In this document: positions 1-4,841 of the stretch, one piece after another
Layout of the letters: each line of letters starts with the position of its first letter
Numbering within the stretch: the stretch's first letter is position 1
Source of the DNA: Magnetospirillum sp.
GTDB lineage: Bacteria > Pseudomonadota > Alphaproteobacteria > Rhodospirillales > Magnetospirillaceae
Direction of reading: 5' to 3'
NCBI GenBank assembly: GCA_020217035.1
Contig: JAIWOG010000127.1
Location: 1-10,000, forward strand
DNA length: 10,000 nucleotides
The notes under the pieces: model-generated
The model's input: the letters and a program-made list of their open reading frames with translations, nothing else
The model's database searches: none
Told to the model about the DNA's origin: nothing
Position numbers and translations under genes: made by a program

Positions 1-203
1 GGCATCTCCATGGCGGCGTTGCCCAAGGTGGTGACCTTCAAATCCAGCTTCTTCTTCAGAAGCGTCAGGCCGTAGAAGGTGAAGAACAGGGTGACGTCCA
101 GATCCATGGCCGCCGCCGTGGTGGCCAGGATGAAGGGCGGATAAGCCCAGTCGAGCGAACCCTTGGTGACGATGATGGACATCGACTTGCCGTTGTCGGC
201 CAT
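1..203 (-). CDS. DsrE/DsrF/DrsH-like (DsrE2-type) sulfur-trafficking protein, 5' part
   Basis: Partial gene: 67 codons are visible and the 3' part lies beyond the left edge. The start ATG (203-201) is preceded by GGGAGG with a 6-nt spacer, which fixes it. The protein opens MADNGKSMSIIVTKGSLDW, followed by an AYPPFILATTAAAMD-like helix, a beta strand and then FFTFYGLTLLKKK. This is the N-terminal pattern of the DrsE_2 (DsrE2) family: strand, 'KG(S/T)LDxAYPP' and 'FFTFYGL'. DsrE-fold proteins take part in persulfide sulfur transfer, often encoded with TusA, rhodanese and YeeE/YedE genes. The divergent neighbour here is a YeeE/YedE permease, which supports a sulfur role. The cysteine(s) expected to carry sulfur would lie in the missing part, so catalytic competence cannot be judged. 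The family call is firm; the substrate is not known. Confidence 0.82.
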   Translation of the reverse strand, partial: MADNGKSMSIIVTKGSLDWAYPPFILATTAAAMDLDVTLFFTFYGLTLLKKKLDLKVTTLGNAAMEM

Positions 204-216
204 ATGATACCTCCCA

Positions 217-250
217 TGGTTTGCATTATAGTTTTCTAATGTGCAAACCA
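217..250. promoter_or_regulatory. Nested palindrome over the dsrE2 promoter, possible ArsR-type operator
   Basis: A perfect 9-bp inverted repeat, TGGTTTGCA (217-225) and TGCAAACCA (242-250), encloses a second AT-rich repeat, ATTA (225-228)-N8-TAAT (237-240). On the minus strand a perfect TATAAT lies at 230-225, placing a start about 15 nt before the dsrE2 ATG. The repeat would therefore cover the promoter core. The only TTG-type hexamer (TTGCAC, 246-241) is just 10 nt upstream of TATAAT, so no normal -35 is seen. The spacing ATTA-N8-TAAT resembles the ATTC-N8-GAAT operators described for the sulfide/persulfide sensors BigR/SqrR. The palindrome is seen directly; the regulator is inference. Confidence 0.5.
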
Positions 251-366
251 CCCTAAGACGTCTCCGGCCCCCTGGTGGTAGTAGCCGGTACCTACATCCC
301 TGTTGTCGACGGTGGCCCCGCCTTTTTGCTGCACCTTCGGCCCCGACCGGGTAAAAAGCGACACAC

Positions 367-396
367 TTGTGCGACGGCCGAAGACGGTGCTAATTT
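367..396 (+). promoter_or_regulatory. Weak candidate promoter of the YeeE/YedE gene
   Basis: TTGTGC (367-372) and TAATTT (391-396) are spaced by 18 nt and are the best sigma70-like pair before the permease gene. The local sequence from about 391 to 415 is clearly AT-rich against a GC-rich background and includes TATATA at 409-414. The rest of the 251-488 interval shows only a GTAG-N7-CTAC inverted repeat at about 281-295 and no convincing small gene. The promoter call is tentative. Confidence 0.3.
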
Positions 397-488
397 AGAA
401 TGAACAAATATATACGAGGAACCCCACGCCCGCCAAGACTCAAACTGGTATGGGTACAACAAGGGGAACCCGCGACGGGAGGAACAAC

Positions 489-1586
489 GTGAGCGAACTA
501 CCCATCTCGACCATCGTCGGTGGGGCCGCCTTCGTGGCCGGCCTGATCTTCGGGGCCACCGCCCAGCGTACCAATTTCTGCACCATGGGGGCGCTGTCGG
601 ACATCGTCTTCATGGGCGACTGGCGCCGTTTCCGCGCCTGGATGCTGGCGCTGGCCGTCGGCATGATCGGCAGCCAGGCCCTGCACCACGCCGGCATGGT
701 CGACTTGGGCAAAAGCATCTATCTGTCCGGTCCGCTGGCCTGGGCCGGCGCCATCATCGGCGGCTTGCTGTTCGGCTTCGGCATGACCCTGGCCGGCGGC
801 TGCGGCAACAAGACCCTGGTGCGCATCGGCGGCGGCAATCTGAAGTCGCTGGTCACCTTCCTGGTGGTCGGCTTGTTCGCCTATATGACGCTGAAGGGCT
901 TGATCGGCCTGGGCCGCGTGCAGCTCGAGGCCGTGACCAACGTCGCCATCGCCGGCAAGGCCGCCAACCAGGGCATCCCCGCCCTGCTGGCCGCGCTCGG
1001 CCTGCCCGAGACCGTCGCCCGCTGGCTGGTGGTGGCGGCGGTCGCCGGCGGCCTGCTGGTGTTCTGCTTCAAGGACGCCGATTTCCGCGCCGCCCCCCAC
1101 GACATCGCGGGCGGCCTGATCATCGGCCTGATGGTGCCGGCCGGCTGGTGGATCACCGGGGTGTTGGGGGCCGACGACTTCGACCCCACGCCCTTGTCCA
1201 GCTTCACCTTCGTTGCCCCCATCGGCGACACCATGATGTATCTGATGACGTTTACCGGCTCGACCATCAATTTCGGCATCGCCGCCGTCGGCGGCGTCAT
1301 CGCCGGCTCGTTCCTGTCGTCGGCCGTGGGAAAAAGCTTCCACCTGGAAGCCTTTTCCGACACCGCCGACATGGGCCGCCACCTGATCGGCGCCGCCATG
1401 ATGGGCACGGGCGGCGTCATGGCCATGGGTTGCACCATCGGCCAGGGGCTGACCGGCATCTCGACCCTTTCGGCCACCTCGGTCTTCGCGCTCGTCGCCA
1501 TCCTGTTCGGTGGCATCTGGGGCTTGAAGTACATGGAGGAAGGCAGCGTCGGCGCCGCCTTGAAGGCGGTCCTGTCGCGCGGTTGA
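489..1586 (+). CDS. YeeE/YedE-family (TsuA-like) sulfur-compound permease
   Basis: Multi-pass inner-membrane protein of 365 aa from the GTG at 489, preceded by GGGAGG (477-482) with a 6-nt spacer. An in-frame ATG at 450 would add 13 polar residues and has no good ribosome site, so GTG is preferred. The sequence carries the family's signature motifs: QRTNFCTMGALSD (Cys31), AGGCGNKTLVRIGGGNLKS (Cys105), VAPIGDTMMYLMTFTG, and a C-terminal MGCTIGQGLTGIS (Cys315). These three cysteine motifs match the pore-lining cysteines described for TsuA, the YeeE thiosulfate transporter. Many hydrophobic segments span the whole length, in two similar halves, and the length is normal for the family. Divergence from a DsrE2 gene suggests uptake of thiosulfate or another reduced sulfur species feeding a persulfide relay. 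Substrate is inferred from the family. Confidence 0.9.
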   Translation: MSELPISTIVGGAAFVAGLIFGATAQRTNFCTMGALSDIVFMGDWRRFRAWMLALAVGMIGSQALHHAGMVDLGKSIYLSGPLAWAGAIIGGLLFGFGMTLAGGCGNKTLVRIGGGNLKSLVTFLVVGLFAYMTLKGLIGLGRVQLEAVTNVAIAGKAANQGIPALLAALGLPETVARWLVVAAVAGGLLVFCFKDADFRAAPHDIAGGLIIGLMVPAGWWITGVLGADDFDPTPLSSFTFVAPIGDTMMYLMTFTGSTINFGIAAVGGVIAGSFLSSAVGKSFHLEAFSDTADMGRHLIGAAMMGTGGVMAMGCTIGQGLTGISTLSATSVFALVAILFGGIWGLKYMEEGSVGAALKAVLSRG

Positions 1587-1603
1587 GCGGCTAATACCAT
1601 ATC

Positions 1604-1700
1604 CCGCTGATCGTAAGCGATCAGCGGCGCCCTCAAACGGCGGGCGCATCCCTCCGGCATGCTTGCCTGCCGCGGCATAAGCCGCGCGGCGCTTTGCGCC
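1604..1700. repeat. Array of short palindromes, REP-like intergenic element
   Basis: Five hairpins follow each other downstream of the permease: a perfect 10-bp stem CCGCTGATCG/CGATCAGCGG with loop TAAG (1604-1627); GCGCCC/GGGCGC (1627-1632, 1642-1647); GGCA/TGCC (1656-1659, 1664-1667); CGCGGC/GCCGCG with loop ATAA (1671-1686); and GGCGC/GCGCC with loop TTT (1688-1700). None is followed by a clear T-run on either strand. The dense, back-to-back symmetry and non-coding position between convergent genes fit a dispersed palindromic repeat that may also slow transcription from the permease gene. Whether it recurs in the genome cannot be seen here. Confidence 0.5.
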
Positions 1701-1702
1701 TA

Positions 1703-1739
1703 ACCAAACCCCGATGAGTCGAACTCACCGGGATTTGGT
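1703..1739 (-). terminator. 16-bp stem-loop at the 3' end of the DUF2023 gene
   Basis: Arms at 1703-1718 and 1724-1739 pair over 16 positions around the 5-nt loop TCGAA. Fourteen pairs are Watson-Crick. The two exceptions (1709/1733 and 1714/1728) are C-A and A-C on the plus strand but G-U wobble pairs in a minus-strand transcript, so the intact stem forms only in minus-strand RNA. The stop codon of the DUF2023 gene (1727-1725) lies inside the stem. Downstream on the minus strand there is only a short UU and no proper U-tract, so it may be a weak intrinsic terminator or a 3'-end stabiliser. Confidence 0.5.
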
Positions 1740-2096
1740 ACAACCCGTCCGGCTGGGGGCTTCCCCCCGGCCGGCGCGGGTCAGGAAACGCTGACATTGC
1801 TGTTCGCGGTCATAGCCCAGCAACGTGCCCAGGATGAAATCCTGTTCCGCTGTCAGCAAATTCAGCGGCCCGGTGACGATGGTGCGTACCACCGCCACGC
1901 AATGGGGTTGGCCGAAGAACATGTTGACCTTGGCGTCGCTGACCACGTGGCGGAAGAATTCGACCGCTTCCTTGGTCAGGCGCTTTTCCACCAACTCGGC
2001 CTCGGCGGTGCTCATGGTCAGCAGGAACAGGCCGCGCACGCCTTTCTTCAATTCATAAAGGTATTGCGGCAGGAAGCCGGCCATGGGGGGCTTCAT
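1725..2096 (-). CDS. DUF2023 family protein, partner of flavodoxin
   Basis: Small cytoplasmic protein of 123 aa without signal peptide or membrane segment. The N-terminal part (residues 11-30) reads QYLYELKKGVRGLFLLTM and the middle KVNMFFGQPHCV. The best conserved-looking block is GPLNLLTAEQDFILG followed by TLLGYDREQQCQRFL at about 76-105. This matches my recollection of DUF2023 (PF09633), a roughly 100-residue alpha/beta family of unknown function often found beside flavodoxin genes. The ATG (2096-2094) overlaps the flavodoxin stop as ATGA, so translation is coupled. Met5 is an alternative start. Residues after about 106 look like a non-conserved tail, and the last four codons fall in the terminal hairpin. 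A role in supporting or assembling the flavodoxin is inference only. Cys66 and Cys101 are possible functional residues. Confidence 0.75.
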   Translation of the reverse strand: MKPPMAGFLPQYLYELKKGVRGLFLLTMSTAEAELVEKRLTKEAVEFFRHVVSDAKVNMFFGQPHCVAVVRTIVTGPLNLLTAEQDFILGTLLGYDREQQCQRFLTRAGRGEAPSRTGCTKSR

Positions 2097-2575
2097 GGCA
2101 AGGCTCCGATCCAGGCTTCGATGCGGTCGTCGGTCAGGCCGGGCTGGTTGTCCTCGTCCAGCAGCAGGCCGACGAAACGGCCGTCGCGCAAAGCCGCCGA
2201 GTAGGAAAAATCATAGCCTTCCGGTTCGGTGAAGCCGACGACCCGGGCGCCCTTGGCGACGACGCGGTCATAAAGGATGCCCACCGCGTCGCAGAAGCAT
2301 TCCGGATAGGTCATCTGGTCGCCCATACCGAAAATAGCCACGTGCTTGCCGTCCAGCTTGGCGTTGTCCAGCACCGCCATGTGGTCTTCCCAATCCGATT
2401 GCAGGTCCCCGCAGCCATAGGTGGGCGAGCCCAGGATCAGCAAATGCGCCGCCTCCAGGTCGTCGGTCCTGGCCTTCTTGATGTCCAACGCCTTGCCGTT
2501 CAGCGTCTTGGCGATGCGGTTGGCGATACCGCGAGTGCATCCTTGGTCGGATCCGTAAACCACCATCACGCTCAT
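2093..2575 (-). CDS. fldA: Long-chain flavodoxin (FldA-like)
   Basis: FMN-dependent low-potential electron carrier of 160 aa from the ATG at 2575, preceded by GAGGA with an 8-nt spacer; an in-frame GTG one codon earlier is less likely. Visible elements are the phosphate-binding loop YGSDQGCTRG (7-16), the first isoalloxazine loop GSPTYGCGDLQSDW (49-62), the second FMN loop FGMGDQMTYPECF (82-94), and the long-chain insert EGYDFSYSAA...DGRFVGLLLDEDNQP (119-145). The insert and the 160-aa length mark the long-chain class. Such flavodoxins replace ferredoxin under iron limitation and may feed nitrogenase or biosynthetic reductases; the partner is not visible here. The gene is first in a two-gene unit with DUF2023. 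It lies 140 nt downstream of modA on the same strand, with its own likely promoter region. Position 12-13 is Gly-Cys, where many flavodoxins have Gly-Asn. Confidence 0.93.
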   Translation of the reverse strand: MSVMVVYGSDQGCTRGIANRIAKTLNGKALDIKKARTDDLEAAHLLILGSPTYGCGDLQSDWEDHMAVLDNAKLDGKHVAIFGMGDQMTYPECFCDAVGILYDRVVAKGARVVGFTEPEGYDFSYSAALRDGRFVGLLLDEDNQPGLTDDRIEAWIGALP

Positions 2576-2616
2576 CACCTTGATCCTCGCGCGTCATTCC
2601 ACACCCTGAATAAGTA

Positions 2617-2638
2617 TCGCAAGTGCGACGCATTCGCA
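2617..2638. promoter_or_regulatory. Three alternating TCGCA/TGCGA half-sites upstream of flavodoxin
   Basis: TCGCA (2617-2621), TGCGA (2624-2628) and TCGCA (2634-2638) form two overlapping inverted repeats, with spacers of 2 and 5 nt, 42-63 nt upstream of the flavodoxin ATG. Because flavodoxin genes are commonly iron- or redox-regulated, a Fur/Irr-type or other dimeric repressor site is plausible. The core is more GC-rich than a classic Fur box. A poor promoter match on the minus strand (TTGCGA 2639-2634, GATACT 2618-2613) would overlap the repeats. Nothing else recognisable was found between modA and the flavodoxin gene. Confidence 0.3.
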
Positions 2639-2715
2639 ATATAAACCCTCTCTGTTTGTGTGCATGAGGTGCGGCAGCAAGCCGGTGCCTGCGGCCGCCC
2701 TGTTCCGAAATGGCT

Positions 2716-3480
2716 TCAGTTCACCTTGAAGCCGTGTTTGACGAAAATCCCCTTGGCCCCCGGACTGCGGACAAAATCCAGCAACGCCTTGGCCGCCGGG
2801 CTTTCCTTGCCGGCGACCAGGGCGAAGGGATAGACGATGGGGTCGTGCAGGGTGTCGGGGAAGACGCCGACCACCTTGACCTTCTTCGACACCGCCGCGT
2901 CGGTGGCGTAGACGACGCCATAGGGCACCTCGCCGCGCTCGACGAAGGCCAGGGCGGCACGAACCGAATCGGTGCTGGCGATCTTGGGCCGTACCGCGTC
3001 CCACTGCCCCGAACGCTGCATGGCTTGCTTGAAATATAGCCCGACAGGAACCGAATCGGGATTGCCGGTGGCGATCCGGCCTGTCCCGGCCAAGGCGGCG
3101 ATGTCGGTCTTGGGGCCGATTTCGACCCTGGTTGTGGGCGCATCAACCGGAGCGACCAGGACCAGGGTATTCCCCAGCAGATTGAAGCGTGTGTCGGCGT
3201 TGACCAACTTCTGGCCCACCAGATAATCCATCCATTTCAGATCGGCCGAGGCGAAAACATGGGCGGGAGCGCCCTGTTCGACCTGCTTGGCCAATGCCGA
3301 AGACGCCGCATAGGACGGTTTCAGCGTGTGCCCGGTCTGGGCGGCGAAGGCGGCGCCCACTTCGTTCAGGGCATTGGTCAAGGACGCGGCGGCGAACACC
3401 ACCACTTCCTCGGCGCGGACGGTGGCGGCGGACAGGCCGAGGGCCAGGGCGGCAACGGCCGCGACAAAACGTTTCTGCAT
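2716..3480 (-). CDS. modA: Molybdate ABC transporter substrate-binding protein ModA
   Basis: Periplasmic binding protein of 254 aa for molybdate (and usually tungstate). Residues 1-23 form a Sec signal peptide: MQKR, a hydrophobic stretch, then a VRA|EE cleavage site. The mature part shows the ModA pattern: VVVFAAASLTNALNEVGAAF with the ligand serine near residue 33, PSYAASSALAKQVEQGAPAHVF with Ser60/61, SADLKWMDYL, an ATGNPDSVPVGLYFKQAM segment at about 137-154, and PYGVVYATDAA with the ligand tyrosine Tyr191. The ATG at 3480 is preceded by GGGAG with a 6-nt spacer. The gene is divergent from modE across a Mo-box, so repression by Mo-loaded ModE is expected. Oddly, modB and modC do not follow. 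The next gene downstream is flavodoxin, so the permease and ATPase must be encoded elsewhere or this is a second, orphan binding protein. Confidence 0.93.
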   Translation of the reverse strand: MQKRFVAAVAALALGLSAATVRAEEVVVFAAASLTNALNEVGAAFAAQTGHTLKPSYAASSALAKQVEQGAPAHVFASADLKWMDYLVGQKLVNADTRFNLLGNTLVLVAPVDAPTTRVEIGPKTDIAALAGTGRIATGNPDSVPVGLYFKQAMQRSGQWDAVRPKIASTDSVRAALAFVERGEVPYGVVYATDAAVSKKVKVVGVFPDTLHDPIVYPFALVAGKESPAAKALLDFVRSPGAKGIFVKHGFKVN

Positions 3481-3514
3481 GCGGAACTCCCGAAGGATCG
3501 AGGGCGACGGCGGC

Positions 3515-3557
3515 TATCCTTGACGTTATGTAGTCATACAACATAACGTCAAGGATA
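3515..3557. promoter_or_regulatory. Mo-box (ModE operator) with overlapping divergent promoters
   Basis: A perfect inverted repeat has 17-bp arms, TATCCTTGACGTTATGT (3515-3531) and its exact complement (3541-3557), around a 9-nt centre. The inner CGTTATGT...ACATAACG is the Mo-box pattern bound by molybdate-loaded ModE dimers. Each arm also supplies promoter elements. Rightward to modE: TTGACG (3520-3525), N16, CATAAC (3542-3547). Leftward to modA: TTGACG (3552-3547), N16, CATAAC (3530-3525). The two promoters are mirror images and overlap, so polymerase could occupy only one at a time, and ModE would cover both. Confidence 0.85.
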
Positions 3558-3573
3558 ATGTGTGCGCCAAGGC

Positions 3574-3655
3574 GGACGCCCACACCAATCGGCCCCGGCA
3601 CAAGGGCGGTTTTTGGTGGCGTCCATCCGTTCGCCGCAATATACAAAACCTATAT
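3574..3655 (+). promoter_or_regulatory. Structured leader of modE with a second AT-rich inverted repeat
   Basis: The roughly 120-nt modE leader can fold with GGACGCC (3574-3580) paired to GGCGTCC (3618-3624), continued after a 3-nt bulge by ACCAA (3584-3588) with TTGGT (3613-3617). Nearer the start codon, ATATA (3639-3643)-N7-TATAT (3651-3655) sits in flanks CCGC/GCGG. The latter could be a second, weaker ModE site or part of a second promoter; it does not carry the CGTTAT half-site of the main Mo-box. No known riboswitch class was recognised. Confidence 0.25.
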
Positions 3656-3676
3656 CACGCGGCCGACGAGGACGAG

Positions 3677-4468
3677 ATGACACAGGGAAAGGTCGAGGCG
3701 GTGCTGGCCCTGCGGCGCGAAGGCCGCCCCAGCGTCGGGCGCGACCGCATCGACTTGCTGGAAGCGGTGGGCACCCACGGCAGCATCAGCAAGGCGGCCA
3801 AGGCGGTGGGGTTGTCCTACAAGGCGGCCTGGGACGCGCTGAACGCCGTCAACAACCTGTTGCCGCGCCCCGCCGTGCTGGGTCAGACCGGCGGTCGCCA
3901 AGGGGGCGGCGCCGTCGTCACCGAGGACGGCCTGGCGCTGATCGCCAGTTTCCGCCTGATGGAGCGGCGCCTGGAAAAAGTCGCCCAGATGCTGGCCGGC
4001 GACGAAGACAGCGATTCCTTTTCCTTGCTGTGGAGCCTGGGCATGAAGACCACCGCCCGCAACGCCTTTCGCTGCACCGTCACCGAGATCCGCCACGGTT
4101 CGGTGAATTGCGAGGTGATCATGCGGCTGTCGCCGCAAAACGAGCTGACCGCCATCGTCACCGAGGAAAGCGTCGCCGATTTGGGCATCGTCGTGGGCCG
4201 TGAAGTCACCGCCCTGGTCAAGTCGTCCTTCGTCATGCTGTCCCCGGGCAGCGAGAAGCCCAAGGTGTCGGCCCGCAACAAGATCGCCGGCACCGTCAGC
4301 CGCCGCGATGACGGCGCCGTCAGCACCGAAATCGCCGTCGACATCGGCGACGGCAAGACCCTGATCGCCGTGGTCACCCTGGATTCGGCCCGCGAAATGG
4401 ATTTGAAGGCTGGCGCCCCGGTGGTCGCCTTCTTCAAGTCCTCGCACGTCATCCTGGCGGTGGACTGA
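3677..4468 (+). CDS. modE: Molybdate-responsive transcriptional regulator ModE
   Basis: DNA-binding molybdate sensor of 263 aa, the normal length for full ModE proteins. The ATG at 3677 is preceded by GAGGA with a 4-nt spacer. The open frame runs upstream to 3560, but that part crosses the leader and matches nothing in the family. The N-terminal domain (about 18-75) is the LysR-like winged helix: RIDLLEAVGTHGSISKAAKA then GLSYKAAWDALNAVNNLL. A GQTGGRQGGGAVVTEDG stretch typical of ModE follows. Two tandem Mop/TOBE molybdate-binding domains begin at TTARNAFRCTVTEI (about 128) and SARNKIAGTVSRRDDG (about 201); each ends in a VxAxxKSSxVxL-type strand. Mo-bound ModE normally represses mod transport genes and can activate Moco genes. 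It probably controls itself and modA through the Mo-box between them. Its 3' end overlaps the convergent CheW-like gene by 20 bp. Confidence 0.93.
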   Translation: MTQGKVEAVLALRREGRPSVGRDRIDLLEAVGTHGSISKAAKAVGLSYKAAWDALNAVNNLLPRPAVLGQTGGRQGGGAVVTEDGLALIASFRLMERRLEKVAQMLAGDEDSDSFSLLWSLGMKTTARNAFRCTVTEIRHGSVNCEVIMRLSPQNELTAIVTEESVADLGIVVGREVTALVKSSFVMLSPGSEKPKVSARNKIAGTVSRRDDGAVSTEIAVDIGDGKTLIAVVTLDSAREMDLKAGAPVVAFFKSSHVILAVD

Positions 4469-4838
4469 ACAAGCGCACGCCGTCCAGCAGCAACAAGCCC
4501 TGGCCGTCCCGCTCCACCACCATGGCAGCCAAGGCGGGCAAGGTGGTGCGGGCAGCCACCAGCGGCGGCAACAGCCGCACGTCACCGGCCGCCACCTGAT
4601 CCAGCGTCACCGGCTCGGCCACCTCCAGGCAGACGCAGCGCCCTTGCCCAAGGTCCAGGGTCAGCCAGCGCCGAGAACCGGCTGGCGCGGACAGGCGCAA
4701 CAAGTCTTCGATTCTGTGCGACTGGGGTTGCGGGGACAAGTGCATGGCGCGGACCCGCCGTGCCTCGACGGCGAAGGTATGGCCGGCGGCCGAGAACCGC
4801 ACCACGTTCAGCCGGGCGCCGTCATCTGGCGCGTGCAT
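4449..4838 (-). CDS. Short, divergent CheW-like protein
   Basis: Predicted 129-aa cytoplasmic protein, last gene of the chemosensory operon, 3 nt after the upstream cheW stop. Two parts recall the CheW SH3-like fold: an N-terminal VVRFSAAGHTFAVEARRVRAM (12-32), like the strand and helix that open CheW, and a C-terminal WLTLDLGQGRCVCLEVAEPV, LLPPLV and AAMVVERDGQGLLLLDGVRLF (58-124), like the closing strands. The central 'GVINLRGxxxPVxDL' block of normal CheW, well kept in the upstream gene, is missing, and the protein is shorter than usual CheW. It may be a specialised coupling or array protein, comparable to the divergent FrzB of Myxococcus, or an inhibitor of coupling. The family call is moderate because similarity is structural in pattern rather than motif-based. 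Confidence 0.6.
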   Translation of the reverse strand: MHAPDDGARLNVVRFSAAGHTFAVEARRVRAMHLSPQPQSHRIEDLLRLSAPAGSRRWLTLDLGQGRCVCLEVAEPVTLDQVAAGDVRLLPPLVAARTTLPALAAMVVERDGQGLLLLDGVRLFSPPPG

Positions 4839-4841
4839 GGC

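Noticed and set aside
498..1649. Minus-strand open frame of 383 codons opposite the YeeE/YedE gene
   Set aside because: It has the low-complexity Asp/Gly/His/Gln composition of a frame shadow, and the plus strand encodes all family motifs of the permease.
1797..2204. Plus-strand open frame opposite DUF2023 and the flavodoxin end
   Set aside because: No family resemblance and it spans two recognisable minus-strand genes.
2576..2590. Nearly identical leader (AGGATCAAGG-N-GATGA) before the flavodoxin and CheY-like genes, considered as a shared regulatory motif
   Set aside because: It is short and equals a Shine-Dalgarno plus start codon; chance similarity is sufficient.
2640..2715. Possible intrinsic terminator downstream of modA
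   Set aside because: Only short imperfect GC-rich pairings (for example GGCA/TGCC) and no T-run on the minus strand; not strong enough to list.
3560..3676. Upstream in-frame extension of modE from the ATG at 3560
   Set aside because: It begins at the edge of the Mo-box, crosses the leader structure and adds residues unlike any ModE; the ATG at 3677 has GAGGA and gives the normal length of about 263 aa.
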